Origin: Herbaspirillum sp. 3R11
Lineage (GTDB): Bacteria > Pseudomonadota > Gammaproteobacteria > Burkholderiales > Burkholderiaceae_D
Direction: 5' to 3'
DNA length: 64,000 nt
Assembly (NCBI RefSeq): GCF_004563925.1
Contig: NZ_SPNJ01000004.1
Location: 186,001 to 250,000, forward strand
Below the pieces are notes generated by a model. The model was given only the letters and a program-made list of their open reading frames with translations. It was not told the DNA's origin and did not search any database. Shown one piece after another: positions 8,610 to 17,598 of this stretch (the stretch's first letter is position 1; every line of letters begins with the position of its first letter). Both the position numbers and the translations under genes were made by a program.

Positions 8610-8910
8610 CGCGGACCTCCGTGAGGAAGCAACGGCGCAGCACAGCGTGCAACATAGTCAGGAGAAAAGGAATTGCCGCAGAGAGCGGCGAAGGAAATAT
8701 GGCTTGAGCAGCATGAGTGCGGAGATGGTCGCAGCATTTCTCGTGTCCTATAAATTCACAGGTGCCACCGGTTCATTCCGATGGCGTCACGAGCAATGCC
8801 CCACAGTCGATGGTATTTGGATCGACGGCTAGCCGCTTCTACTCAATCTTCAAACTAGCAATCTGCGTGCCATGCCCAACAGGCAAGGGATGCACGCTTT
8901 TTGTTGCCGG
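8610..8910 (-). other. Leader/promoter region of the oxygenase-transport operon
   Basis: About 300 bases lie between the first operon gene and the terminator of the next gene to the right. I see no gene in it. The promoter and any operator of the operon must be here, because the terminator at 8911-8944 should stop transcription from the right. No confident -35/-10 pair was found by eye, and no regulator gene is adjacent. Confidence 0.5.
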
Positions 8911-8944
8911 ACAAATAAAAAGAGGACGGAAAAATCCGTCCTCA
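8911..8944 (-). terminator. Rho-independent terminator of the dienelactone hydrolase-like gene
   Basis: On the minus strand GAGGACGGA pairs perfectly with TCCGTCCTC around a 4-base T loop (stem arms 8923-8931 and 8936-8944). The RNA then runs into TTTTTATTT. It lies about 75 bases after the stop of the gene at 9018-9902 and isolates the oxygenase operon from it. Confidence 0.9.
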
Positions 8945-9017
8945 GTGCAAGCAGTTGATCCAAATCAGTGCGGGCGTCCCCAAAAACTGGCGCGGGCTCG
9001 CACTAGCTATATATAGA

Positions 9018-9902
9018 TCAGACCACGCCGTGCGACTTGAACCATTCGACCGCGCGCTTCCAGCCTTCCTTGGCATCCGCCTCGACATAGCTCGGACGAT
9101 AGTCGGCGTTGAAGGCGTGGCCCGAATTCGGGAACACCACGAACTCCGACTTGTTGCCGGTCTTGGCCAGCGCTTCCTTCATCTGCTCCACGGTCGCCAC
9201 CGGAATGCCGCCGTCCTTGCCGCCGTACAGGCCGAGCACCGGCGCCTTCAGCGTCGGCGCGATATCGATAGGATGCTGCGGCTGCAGCGCCGACTTCTCG
9301 CCGACGATACGGCCGTACCATGCGGCGCCGGCCTTGATCTTCGGATTGCGCGCGCTGTACAGCCAGACGATGCGGCCGCCCCAGCAAAAGCCGTTGATGC
9401 CGATCTTGTCCGGATTGCCGCCGTTCTGGCCGGCCCACGCAACGTAAGCGTCGAGGTCGCCGAACACTTGCTCGTCGGGCACCTTGGAGATGATCTCCTT
9501 GTTCAGTTCGGCGATGGTCGGATACGCCGCCGGATTGCCCTGGCGCACGAAGAAGTCCGGTGCGATCGCCAGGTAGCCGAGCTTGGCGAAGCGGCGTGCG
9601 ATGTCGGCGATGTGCTCATGCACGCCGAAGATTTCGGAGATCACAAGGATCACCGGCAAGTTGGTTTTGCCTTCCGGCTGTGCGCGATACGCCGGCACTT
9701 TCTGGCCGTTGACGGTCACGCTGACTTCGCCGGCGGTCAGCCCGACGGTGTCGGTCTTGATCATGGTCTGCGCGCAGACCGGCAGCACGGCGGCGGCGAA
9801 GCCGGTGCCCAGCGCGGTCTTGATGAAAGTGCGGCGATTGCCGGCGTCGAGCAGGCCGGTCGTGCCCACCAGGCTGTCTACATCGTTCTTCAGATCGTTC
9901 AT
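9018..9902 (-). CDS. Dienelactone hydrolase family protein, probably Tat-exported
   Basis: I placed the start at 9902 (MNDLKNDVD) because GGAG lies just upstream; the longer frame to 9962 lacks support. The protein has about 294 residues. Residues about 22-50 contain NRRTFIK followed by an Ala-rich hydrophobic stretch ending VCAQ, a twin-arginine signal. The alpha/beta-hydrolase body has the nucleophile Cys in GFCWGG and the His in NSGHAFN, as in dienelactone hydrolases. These cleave cyclic enol lactones in chlorocatechol breakdown, but many paralogues have unknown esterase roles. It has its own terminator on each side, so it is a single-gene unit. Confidence 0.88.
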   Translation of the reverse strand: MNDLKNDVDSLVGTTGLLDAGNRRTFIKTALGTGFAAAVLPVCAQTMIKTDTVGLTAGEVSVTVNGQKVPAYRAQPEGKTNLPVILVISEIFGVHEHIADIARRFAKLGYLAIAPDFFVRQGNPAAYPTIAELNKEIISKVPDEQVFGDLDAYVAWAGQNGGNPDKIGINGFCWGGRIVWLYSARNPKIKAGAAWYGRIVGEKSALQPQHPIDIAPTLKAPVLGLYGGKDGGIPVATVEQMKEALAKTGNKSEFVVFPNSGHAFNADYRPSYVEADAKEGWKRAVEWFKSHGVV

Positions 9903-9950
9903 GAGATTCTCCAGGAGTCGGACGTGCGCAAAAAGGGATGAAACCGGCTG

Positions 9951-9995
9951 AGACAAAAACACGGCCTGCCTGGCAGTGAAGGCAGGCAGGCCGTG
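9951..9995 (-). terminator. Rho-independent terminator of the chemoreceptor gene
   Basis: A perfect 13-bp stem, CACGGCCTGCCTG (9960-9972) with CAGGCAGGCCGTG (9983-9995), closes a 10-base loop. On the minus strand it is followed by GTTTTTGTCTC. It lies about 90 bases downstream of the chemoreceptor stop codon. Confidence 0.88.
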
Positions 9996-10082
9996 TTAGC
10001 TGGCGTCTTGGCTAAAGGGTTAACTGGAACTACCGCAGAGCATTCTACAAGATACAAAGGCCGGCAACGTGCGCAACGAATA

Positions 10083-11741
10083 CTATGCCGCCATCGCTCC
10101 CGGCAGCTCCGGATGCATCGGCGTGATGTCGATGGTCCGTTGCGTCAGCGTCGGCGATGGCGCACTCAGCTGACGACCGTCCAGCTTGAACACGCTGACC
10201 AGTGCAGTCAGGTTGGCGGCCTGGTCTTGCAAAGACTGCGCCGCAGCCGCAGCCTGCTCGACCAGCGCGGCGTTCTGCTGGGTCATGTCATCGATCTGGA
10301 TGATCGCTTCATTGACCTGCTCGATACCGCTGCTCTGCTCGCTGTTGGCGCTGGTGATCTCGGACATGACGTCGGTGACGCGGCGAATGCTGGTGACGAT
10401 GTTGTTCATCGTCACGCCGGCCTGCTCGACCAGCTTGCTGCCGTTCTCGACCTTGCCGACCGAATCGCCGATGAGCACCTTGATTTCCTTGGCGGCGCTG
10501 GCCGAGCGCTGGGCCAGGCTGCGTACTTCCGACGCCACCACGGCGAAACCGCGGCCCTGCTCGCCGGCGCGCGCCGCTTCTACTGCGGCGTTCAATGCCA
10601 GAATGTTGGTCTGGAAGGCGATGCCGTCGATCACGCTGATGATGTCGACCACTTTTTGCGACGAGGCGTTGATCGAGCTCATGGTTTGCACCACCTGCGA
10701 CACGATGCTGCCGCCCTGTACTGCGACGTCGGAGGCGGCGACGGCGAGCTGGTTGGCCTGCTGCGCATTTTCGGCGTTCTGCTTGACGGTGGAATTGAGT
10801 TGTTCCATCGACGAGGCGGTTTCTTCGAGCGAGCCGGCCTGCTGTTCGGTGCGCGACGACAGGTCGAGATTGCCGCGCGCGATTTCGGTGGAAGCGGTGC
10901 TGATGGTTTCGGAACCGACGCGCACCTGCGTGACGATGGCGGCCAGCTTGTCGCGCATGCCCTTCATCGCCATCAGCAGGCTGTCCTTGTCGCCCGGTTT
11001 GGTTTCGATGTGCACGGCGAGGTCGCCGTCGGCGATCTGGCCGGCGATAGACACCGCGTAGTCAGGCTCGCCGCCGAGTTTCTTGAGCAGGTTGCGCGTG
11101 ATCCATGCCGCTGCGATCAACGCGGTGATGATACCGACGGCACTGGTGACCAGCATCAGCCAGCGTGCCGCGGTGTAGGCGCTGGTGCTGGCTTGCGAGG
11201 CGTCGGCGTTGAGGCGGTCTTCGATCGTCACCAGTGCGGACAACTCGGTCTGCCATTTCTTTTGCACCGGCAGGTATTCGTCCTTGAGGAATTGCGCCAG
11301 CTCATAGGCTTCGCGCTTGAGACCAAGGTCGACGGCCTGGTCGATCAGCTTGTGCGCGATGTCGCCTTGCGCCTTGATCTTCTGGATGGCCGCCTTTTTC
11401 TCGGCGACCGCACCGGCATCCTTGTCGAACATGCTGCGCAGCTTCTGCTCGGAGCTCTGGTATTTCTGCGTCTGCGCCTTGATGTAGGCGGCTTCTTTTT
11501 CGATGTCGTCGGAGCCGCCTTGCAGCATCAGGTTGCGCAGCGAGATGGAGCGTTCCGAAACGGTGCCCATCATTTCATTGACCAGCTTGGTCTCCGGATT
11601 GTTGACCTCGACCACGTCGAGGAACCGGCGCTGCATCTGGTCCATGTTGTACAGACCGAACGCCGTCACTGCGATCAGCAGCAACACCACCCACGCGAAC
11701 CCCAGCCCCAGCCGTGACCCCACCTTCATCCCTGCAACCAT
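10083..11741 (-). CDS. Methyl-accepting chemotaxis protein (Tar/Tsr-like, periplasmic four-helix sensor)
   Basis: The 552-residue receptor starts with a membrane anchor ([21 protein letters not shown]). A periplasmic helical domain of about 150 residues follows, then a second membrane segment ([20 protein letters not shown]), a HAMP domain, and the signalling hairpin with the tip [26 protein letters not shown] lies 5-6 bases before the ATG at 11741. It should sense a periplasmic ligand and control CheA. The sensor domain does not reveal the ligand. The C-terminus lacks an NWETF-like CheR/CheB tether pentapeptide. It is transcribed alone. Confidence 0.95.
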   Translation of the reverse strand: MVAGMKVGSRLGLGFAWVVLLLIAVTAFGLYNMDQMQRRFLDVVEVNNPETKLVNEMMGTVSERSISLRNLMLQGGSDDIEKEAAYIKAQTQKYQSSEQKLRSMFDKDAGAVAEKKAAIQKIKAQGDIAHKLIDQAVDLGLKREAYELAQFLKDEYLPVQKKWQTELSALVTIEDRLNADASQASTSAYTAARWLMLVTSAVGIITALIAAAWITRNLLKKLGGEPDYAVSIAGQIADGDLAVHIETKPGDKDSLLMAMKGMRDKLAAIVTQVRVGSETISTASTEIARGNLDLSSRTEQQAGSLEETASSMEQLNSTVKQNAENAQQANQLAVAASDVAVQGGSIVSQVVQTMSSINASSQKVVDIISVIDGIAFQTNILALNAAVEAARAGEQGRGFAVVASEVRSLAQRSASAAKEIKVLIGDSVGKVENGSKLVEQAGVTMNNIVTSIRRVTDVMSEITSANSEQSSGIEQVNEAIIQIDDMTQQNAALVEQAAAAAQSLQDQAANLTALVSVFKLDGRQLSAPSPTLTQRTIDITPMHPELPGAMAA

Positions 11742-12051
11742 TTACGCCTCCTCGTTTCTGCTTGTCCGAGAAGCGGTCGCCCGCGAATGTCCGCCGAATC
11801 CGTCGTCTTGCCTATGCCTGTGTTTCCGTCGACGCAACAGCCAACTTCACCGCAACAGCTTCGTGTCTCTACTGCATTTGTATTGGGTCTCAAACAGCAT
11901 CGGGCGATGCCGTTTTTGCAACTTTATCGTTATTCGTTTTTATCTTGTATTTTCAGCAAGTGTGCCCCTGCTTCCGAAAATGCATTTTGCATCAATCTGC
12001 GTTGTCGTGCATCAATATAAATTCATGTGTCATGAAGAACATCTCCGCACG
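11742..12051 (-). other. Promoter region of the chemoreceptor gene
   Basis: This AT-richer stretch of about 310 bases holds no convincing gene. It must carry the chemoreceptor promoter. A TAAAGTT (complement of 11920-11926) is followed by a perfect 14-base palindrome with two central bases, GCATCGGGCGATGC at 11897-11910. The spacing does not fit a standard flagellar sigma-28 promoter. Confidence 0.4.
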
Positions 12052-12174
12052 CTAACGGGTCGTTGACGCGTAGCGAGCGGCCCAAGATTTGGCCGAGGAG
12101 CGGAGTCGTACGCAAGTACGTCGAGCACCGCAGGCCGAAGCTTGGGCCGCGCAGTAGCGTCAACGGCCCGTTAG
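12052..12174. repeat. Three-tier palindromic element at the 3' end of polA
   Basis: Outer arms CTAACGGGTCGTTGACGC (12052-12069) and GCGTCAACGGCCCGTTAG (12157-12174) pair at 17 of 18 positions. Inside, GCGGCCCAAG (12077-12086) pairs perfectly with CTTGGGCCGC (12141-12150). At the tip CGTAC-GCAA-GTACG (12107-12120) forms a hairpin with a GNRA loop. The right outer arm contains the TAA stop of polA. A second element of the same design lies at 57111-57217. It may act as a terminator or processing site for polA mRNA, or be a small dispersed repeat. No transposase is present. Confidence 0.8.
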
Positions 12175-14960
12175 TGGGCTTGGTCCCAGTTTTTGCCTGT
12201 TCCTACTTCGGCGATCAGCGGCACCTTGAGCTCCGCAACATTTTTCATCAGTTCCGGCAGTTTTTCACGCACCAGCGCCAGCTCGGCATCGGGCACTTCC
12301 ATGACCAGTTCATCGTGCACCTGCATGATCAACTTGGATTGCAAACCATCCTGCTCGATCCAGCCCTGCACGGCAATCATCGCCAGCTTGATCAAATCCG
12401 CTGCGGTGCCCTGCATCGGCGCATTGATCGCCGCCCGTTCGGCGCCCTGCCGGCGCGGGCCGTTGGGCGAGTTGATCTCGGGCAGCCACAGGCGGCGGCC
12501 GAACACGGTTTCGACATAGCCCTGCGACTTGGCTTCGAGGCGCGTGTCGTCCATGTATTGCTTGACGCTGGAGAAACGCTGGAAATACTTGTCGATGTAC
12601 ATCGCCGCAGCAGCGCGCTCGATGCCCAGATTGCCGGCCAGGCCGAAGGCGCTCATGCCGTAGATCAGGCCGAAGTTGATGACCTTGGCGTAGCGGCGCT
12701 GTTCGCTGGTGACATCGCCGAGGCCGACGCCGAAAATTTCGGAAGCGGTGGCGCGGTGAATGTCTTCGCCGTCTGCAAAGGCCTTGAGCATGTTCGCATC
12801 CCCCGAGATGTGCGCCATGATGCGCAACTCGATCTGCGAATAGTCGGCCGACACGATAGTGCTGCCCGGCGGCGCGATAAAGGCCTCGCGGATGCGACGG
12901 CCTTCGGCGGTGCGGATCGGGATGTTTTGCAGGTTGGGATCGTTGGACGCCAACCGTCCGGTGACGGCCACGGCTTGCGCATAGTTGGTGTGCACGCGAC
13001 CGGTGGTCGGATCGACCATCTTGGGCAGCTTGTCGGTGTAGGTCGACTTCAGTTTCGACAGGCCGCGATAGTCGAGCAGGATCTTCGGCAGCGGATAGTC
13101 CTCGGCCAGTTTCGCCAGCACTTCTTCATCGGTGGACGGCGTACCGGACGGCGTCTTTTTCACCACCGGCAATTGCAGTTTCTCGAACAGAATTTCACCG
13201 AGCTGCTTGGGCGAATTCAGGTTGAACGGCTGGCCGGCGAGTTCATACGCTTGCTGCTCGATCTCGAGCATGCGCTTGCCGAGCTCATTCGATTGCGTGG
13301 CGAGGATGGCGGCGTCGACCAGCACGCCGTTGCGTTCGATCTTTTGCAGCACGACCGAGGTTGGCACCTCGATCTTTTCGTAGATGTAGCGCAGCTTGGC
13401 GTCGTTCTCGACCTGCGGCCACATGGCCTGGTGCAGCGCCAGCGTGACGTCGGCGTCTTCCGCCGCATATTCGGTGGCACGACCGATCTCGACCTGGTCG
13501 AAACAGATCTGCGACGCGCCCTTGCCGCAGACGTCGGTGTAGCTGATCGTGGTGCGGTTCAGATGACGCAGCGCCAGGCTGTCCATGTCGTGCGTGCGGT
13601 GCGATTCGAACACATAGGATTCCAGCAGCGTGTCGTGCACGATGCCGCGTAGCTGGATGCCCTGGTTGGCGAAGATGTGGCTGTCGTATTTGAGGTTCTG
13701 CCCGAGCTTGGGCTTGCTGTCGTCTTCCAGCCAGGGCTTGAGCTTGGCCAGCACCAGTTCGCGCGGCAGCTGCGCCGGCATGTCCTGGTAGTTGTGCGCG
13801 ACCGGAATATAAGCCGCACGTCCCGCTTCGCAGCACAGCGAAATGCCGACCAGTTGCGCCTGCATGGGAACCAGCGAGGTGGTCTCGGTGTCCACTGCGG
13901 TGAGCGTTGCGGCATTGATCGTCGCGATCCAGGCATCCAGTTGCGCTTCGGTCAGGACGGTTTCGTATTCCTTGACGATGGTTGCGCTGGCATCGAACAG
14001 GCCGACTTGCGCGGGACCGCCGGCAGCATCGGCTGAGCCGGTTGCGGGAGACGCCGCTGTCGATTTGGACGCAGCATCGGCGCCGGAGGCTGAAGCTGAA
14101 GCTGCATCAAGTTCGCGCAGCCAGGTGCGGAAATTGTAGCGGGTGAACAGTTCACGCAGCACGTCATTGTCGTTCGGTTGCACTGTCAGCGAATCGAGGA
14201 TGGTGCCCATGTGCGCCGACAGGTCGCAGTCGGTCTTGATGGTCACCAGCACACGCGCCTGCGGCAGCCACGGCAAGGCCTTGCGCAGGTTCTCGCCGAC
14301 CACGCCGGTGATCTTGTCGGCGTTGGCGATGACGCCGTCGAGCGAGTCGTATTGAGTGAGCCATTTGACGGCGGTTTTGGGGCCGCACTTTTCAACGCCG
14401 GGCACGTTGTCGACGGTGTCGCCGATCAAGCTGAGATAGTCGACGATGCGCTCCGGCGGCACGCCGAATTTGCCGATCACACCGGCGCGGTCCATGGTTT
14501 CGTTGCTCATGGTGTTGACCAGCGTGACGTGGTCGTTGACCAGTTGCGCCATGTCCTTGTCGCCGGTGGAGACGATGGTCTTGAGTCCTTCTTCGGCGGC
14601 GCGCAAGCCCAGCGTGCCGATAACGTCGTCGGCTTCGATGCCTTCGACCATCAGGATGGGCCAGCCCAACGCGCGCACGGCAGCGTGGATCGGCTCAATT
14701 TGCAACGCCAGGTCTTCCGGCATCGATTTGCGTGTAGCCTTGTACTCGGCGTACAAGTCATCGCGGAAGGTCTTGCCCTTGGCGTCGAATATACAAGCGA
14801 TGTAACTTGCAGGATAATCATTACGCAGTCGGCGCAACATATTGATGATGCCGTACAACGCACCGGTCGGCGCGCCTTCCGCGTTACGCATGTCGGGCAG
14901 AGCATGGAATGCACGATAGAGGTAACTGGAACCATCAACTAACAACAAGGTTTTTTGCAT
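12171..14960 (-). CDS. polA: DNA polymerase I
   Basis: The 929-residue protein has all three PolA parts. The N-terminal 5' nuclease begins LLLVDGSSYLYRAFHALP. The 3'-5' exonuclease carries the DxE of VDTETTSL at about residue 355. The polymerase domain has VSADYSQIELRIMAHISGD (motif A), the motif B helix with RRYAKVINFGLIYG, and motif C MQVHDELVMEV. A low-complexity Ala/Ser linker (about residues 285-310) separates the first two. It fills gaps after primer removal and excision repair. The ATG at 14960 abuts the ATG of the divergent LOG gene, and no clear ribosome binding site precedes it. Confidence 0.98.
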   Translation of the reverse strand: MQKTLLLVDGSSYLYRAFHALPDMRNAEGAPTGALYGIINMLRRLRNDYPASYIACIFDAKGKTFRDDLYAEYKATRKSMPEDLALQIEPIHAAVRALGWPILMVEGIEADDVIGTLGLRAAEEGLKTIVSTGDKDMAQLVNDHVTLVNTMSNETMDRAGVIGKFGVPPERIVDYLSLIGDTVDNVPGVEKCGPKTAVKWLTQYDSLDGVIANADKITGVVGENLRKALPWLPQARVLVTIKTDCDLSAHMGTILDSLTVQPNDNDVLRELFTRYNFRTWLRELDAASASASGADAASKSTAASPATGSADAAGGPAQVGLFDASATIVKEYETVLTEAQLDAWIATINAATLTAVDTETTSLVPMQAQLVGISLCCEAGRAAYIPVAHNYQDMPAQLPRELVLAKLKPWLEDDSKPKLGQNLKYDSHIFANQGIQLRGIVHDTLLESYVFESHRTHDMDSLALRHLNRTTISYTDVCGKGASQICFDQVEIGRATEYAAEDADVTLALHQAMWPQVENDAKLRYIYEKIEVPTSVVLQKIERNGVLVDAAILATQSNELGKRMLEIEQQAYELAGQPFNLNSPKQLGEILFEKLQLPVVKKTPSGTPSTDEEVLAKLAEDYPLPKILLDYRGLSKLKSTYTDKLPKMVDPTTGRVHTNYAQAVAVTGRLASNDPNLQNIPIRTAEGRRIREAFIAPPGSTIVSADYSQIELRIMAHISGDANMLKAFADGEDIHRATASEIFGVGLGDVTSEQRRYAKVINFGLIYGMSAFGLAGNLGIERAAAAMYIDKYFQRFSSVKQYMDDTRLEAKSQGYVETVFGRRLWLPEINSPNGPRRQGAERAAINAPMQGTAADLIKLAMIAVQGWIEQDGLQSKLIMQVHDELVMEVPDAELALVREKLPELMKNVAELKVPLIAEVGTGKNWDQAH

Positions 14961-15707
14961 ATGGAACTTAGAGGAAAAAATGTCCCGCGACTGCGGGAAG
15001 TGGATGACATCGAGCGCGCCACCGCCAAGAAGGCGCGCGAGTCATGGCATGTACTCACGATTATGGCAGAATTTATCGAGTCCACCGAGCGCCTGTCCGA
15101 GCTGCGCCCGGCGGTTTCCATCTTCGGTTCCGCCCGCACAAAACCGGACGATCCGCATTATGCCTTGTGCATCGACATCGCCCGGCGCCTGTCGGACGCC
15201 GGCTTTGCGGTGATCTCGGGCGGCGGCCCGGGCATCATGGAAGCGGCCAACAAGGGCGCCTTCGACGGCGCCTCGCCGTCGGTCGGTCTCAACATCGAAC
15301 TGCCGCATGAACAGCACGGCAACGGCTGGCAGGACATCTCGCTGTCGTTCCGCCATTTCTTCGCGCGCAAGGTCGCCTTCGTCAAATACGCCGATGCCTA
15401 CGTGGTGCTGCCGGGCGGCTTCGGCACGCTCGATGAACTGACCGAAGCGCTGACCCTGATGCAGACCGGCAAATCGCGCCTGATGCCGGTGATCCTGGTC
15501 GGCAGCAAATTCTGGGCGGGCCTGATGGAATGGATCCGCACGCGCCTGGTCGACGACGGCATGATTTCCGCAAAAGATCTCGACCTGCTGCAGGTGATCG
15601 ACGATCCTGCTGAAGTCGTGGTGGCGGTGCAGAAGTTCTACGATGCGCGCCAAAAGAAACCGGCCGATCCGGAAGACACCGAACGCCAGACCGGCATGTA
15701 TCTGTAA
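14961..15707 (+). CDS. LOG family protein (TIGR00730, nucleotide 5'-monophosphate phosphoribohydrolase-like)
   Basis: The 248-residue protein contains the family hallmarks GGGPGIMEAANKGA and VVLPGGFGTLDELTEALTL (PGGxGTxxE). It also has SIFGSART before the Rossmann fold. LOG proteins release the free base from nucleoside monophosphates, such as cytokinin riboside 5'-phosphate. Older databases call them lysine decarboxylases, which is wrong. I start at the ATG 14961. This leaves a charged N-terminal extension (about 45 residues) before the core, and an internal ATG at 15060 would remove most of it. The start codon is back-to-back with that of polA. A terminator follows at 15724. Confidence 0.9.
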   Translation: MELRGKNVPRLREVDDIERATAKKARESWHVLTIMAEFIESTERLSELRPAVSIFGSARTKPDDPHYALCIDIARRLSDAGFAVISGGGPGIMEAANKGAFDGASPSVGLNIELPHEQHGNGWQDISLSFRHFFARKVAFVKYADAYVVLPGGFGTLDELTEALTLMQTGKSRLMPVILVGSKFWAGLMEWIRTRLVDDGMISAKDLDLLQVIDDPAEVVVAVQKFYDARQKKPADPEDTERQTGMYL

Positions 15708-15723
15708 TTCAATCGCCTCACCA

Positions 15724-15766
15724 AAAACGCCGATCCGCAACAAGTTTGCCGGTCGGCGTTTTTTAT
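15724..15766 (+). terminator. Rho-independent terminator after the LOG-family gene
   Basis: AAAAACGCCGA pairs with TCGGCGTTTTT, with a CCG/CGG contribution inside the stem and a loop of about 11 bases. A run of six Ts follows. It lies about 20 bases after the stop codon. Confidence 0.88.
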
Positions 15767-15914
15767 GAATGGCATGCAGTAATTTTTCTACAACTCCGCT
15801 GTAATCGTCGCATAATCAATGCGACGCCGAACAAATTTCCTCCGTGTCCGTCGAAGCCTGTTCCGCGCAAGCCCTCGTTGCCTGTTGCTCTTCTCCTCTT
15901 CGACCGGACCACTC

Positions 15915-16967
15915 ATGATCACCAAATACCTGCTGTGCTGCCTGCTTGCATTTGCCGCGATGCAGACAGGTTCGCTTGCCCGGGCCCAATCGACCGGCGC
16001 CAGCGCCGGCGCACTGTCGCCGGCCGTGGCGAAAGTCGCCGACGCTGCCGCAGCCGGCGACGCCGAATCCCAATATACGCTGGCGCAGATGTACGGCAGC
16101 GGCAGCGGTGTGCCGCGGGATCCGGCGGCGGCGGCACTATGGCTGCAAAAGGCCGCCAACCAGGGTCACGCCAATGCGCAATTCAGCCTCGGCACCAGCT
16201 ATCTTCTCGGCGACGGCGTGCCCAAGAGCGCCGCACTGGCGATCGAGTGGCTGAACAAATCGGCACAGCAGGGCAACTCGCTGGCACAGGCCAATCTCGG
16301 TGCGATCTATCTGAATGGCGACGGCGTCGCGCAGAATTTCCGCGTGGCCTTGTCCTGGTTCGAAAAGGCCGCCGCCCAAGGCCTGCCGCTGGCGCAATAC
16401 AGCCTCGGCAAAATGCATCAGAACGGCTATGGCGTGCGCACCGATGAAACGGCGGCGCTGCAATGGTATGCGCGCGCTGCGGCGCAGGACTATGCGCCGG
16501 CGCGGCAGGCGCTGGCGGACCTGAAACGCCCGGCGGCGGCGCGCCCGGCAAATGCGGTGACGGCCGCTCCCCCTGCCGCTGCCGCTGCCGTCACCGCAGC
16601 GCCGGAACAAGCCGCCGTACTCGCTGCAATCCGCGATTGGGCCGCAGCATGGAGCCGCAAGGATGTCGACGCCTATCTTGGTTATTACGCCGAGGACTTC
16701 CGCTCACCCAACGGAGAAAGCCGCAGCGACTGGGCGGCACAGCGGCGGGCGCGCATCAACAGCCGCAAACGCATCGCCATCGAGATCATCGCGCCGCGCA
16801 TCGCCATGAACGGCGACAACAGCGAAGCGACTGTCACATTCACGCAGAATTACCTCTCCGACCAGCTTGCAGAAACCAGCGCAAAGACGCTGGTGCTGGT
16901 CCGCCGTGGCGACGCCTGGAAAATCGTGCAGGAAACTGCCCGCAAGGCCGGAGCGGGCCACAAATAA
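15915..16967 (+). CDS. Sel1-repeat protein with C-terminal NTF2-like (Cds6-type) domain, exported
   Basis: From the ATG at 15915 (MITKYLLCC) the 350-residue protein begins with a Sec signal ending near ARA. About four Sel1 repeats follow (pattern AQYSLGKMHQNGYGV...A..WYARAA) at roughly residues 45-190. Next comes an Ala/Pro-rich linker, then a C-terminal domain IRDWAAAWSRKDVDAYLGYY...WKIVQE with the NTF2/SnoaL-like fold seen in Cds6-type proteins. Sel1 arrays are protein-binding scaffolds. The C-terminal fold usually occurs beside L,D-transpeptidase or tetratricopeptide domains in the envelope. A periplasmic adaptor role is inferred; no catalytic motif is visible. An upstream in-frame ATG at 15819 would hide the signal peptide. 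Confidence 0.85.
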   Translation: MITKYLLCCLLAFAAMQTGSLARAQSTGASAGALSPAVAKVADAAAAGDAESQYTLAQMYGSGSGVPRDPAAAALWLQKAANQGHANAQFSLGTSYLLGDGVPKSAALAIEWLNKSAQQGNSLAQANLGAIYLNGDGVAQNFRVALSWFEKAAAQGLPLAQYSLGKMHQNGYGVRTDETAALQWYARAAAQDYAPARQALADLKRPAAARPANAVTAAPPAAAAAVTAAPEQAAVLAAIRDWAAAWSRKDVDAYLGYYAEDFRSPNGESRSDWAAQRRARINSRKRIAIEIIAPRIAMNGDNSEATVTFTQNYLSDQLAETSAKTLVLVRRGDAWKIVQETARKAGAGHK

Positions 16968-17064
16968 CCGCAAACCAGACCAGAAAACCGGTTGAGTCCC
17001 GGCAACATGCCCCCATCTAGATGGCGGAGCACATTCGCAAGGATGCGGGCTCCCCTGATTCGTT

Positions 17065-17073
17065 TGTTACAAT
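17065..17073 (+). promoter_or_regulatory. Possible extended -10 promoter of the DUF2782 gene
   Basis: TGTTACAAT matches the extended -10 form TGnTATAAT with one mismatch and lies 40 bases before the start codon. No -35 box at the usual distance was seen. Confidence 0.4.
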
Positions 17074-17112
17074 GAACACCTACTGTCAACCTGTCCAGAT
17101 TGCGAGTTCCCC

Positions 17113-17532
17113 ATGATTACCAGAAGCCGGTCCGCCGTGTCCGCTGTATCGCTTTGCTTCTCCCTGCTGACGCTGTCCTTGTCGTCGTTGGCGCACGCCC
17201 AGGCAATTTCGGACAAGCCGGCCCCGCCGCCGCCTGAGCTGCAAACCCTGGAAGAAGGCGAACCACCTGCCGTGACCATCAAGAAGCCGGGCGAAGAGCA
17301 AGGCAGCGGCAACAGCATTACCGAGCGTCGCGACCACGGCCAGACCAAGGAAGTCAAAGTCAAATCCGGTCCGAGCACGTATTACCTGAAGCCGACACAG
17401 CAACTCGGCGGCTCGACGCCGGGCGATGTCCAAAGCGGCCCGCCGAGCGGCGCCCAATGGCAGATCAAGGAATTCGACTGGGGCGGCAAGAAGAAAGCCA
17501 AAGAAGGCGAAGCCGGCGACGCCAGCAAGTAA
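17113..17532 (+). CDS. DUF2782 domain protein, exported
   Basis: The 139-residue protein has a Sec signal peptide (MITRSRSAVSAVSLCFSLLT...AHAQA) and a mature region rich in Pro, Glu and Lys. The core ITERRDHGQTKEVKVKSG...YYLKP matches DUF2782 of betaproteobacteria. The family has no known function. Its place directly upstream of thrB is conserved in Burkholderiales. The C-terminal tail is a highly charged Lys/Glu/Gly stretch (KKKAKEGEAGDASK). A terminator follows 15 bases after the stop, so it is probably transcribed alone. Confidence 0.85.
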   Translation: MITRSRSAVSAVSLCFSLLTLSLSSLAHAQAISDKPAPPPPELQTLEEGEPPAVTIKKPGEEQGSGNSITERRDHGQTKEVKVKSGPSTYYLKPTQQLGGSTPGDVQSGPPSGAQWQIKEFDWGGKKKAKEGEAGDASK

Positions 17533-17547
17533 TTTGTATTCATTCTC

Positions 17548-17574
17548 TCCGGACGGCATCCCGTCCGGATTTTT
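17548..17574 (+). terminator. Rho-independent terminator between the DUF2782 gene and thrB
   Basis: TCCGGACGG (17548-17556) and CCGTCCGGA (17561-17569) form a perfect 9-bp stem with a 4-base loop, followed by TTTTTC. thrB starts only 25 bases later, so its promoter lies upstream or read-through is needed. Confidence 0.85.
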
Positions 17575-17598
17575 CATCGTTCTTCATCATTCCCGCAC

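Noticed and set aside
11897..11926. Flagellar sigma-28-like promoter before the chemoreceptor gene
   Set aside because: TAAAGTT is present on the minus strand, but the distance to the CCGAT part is about three bases too long and the -10 lacks GCCGATAA.
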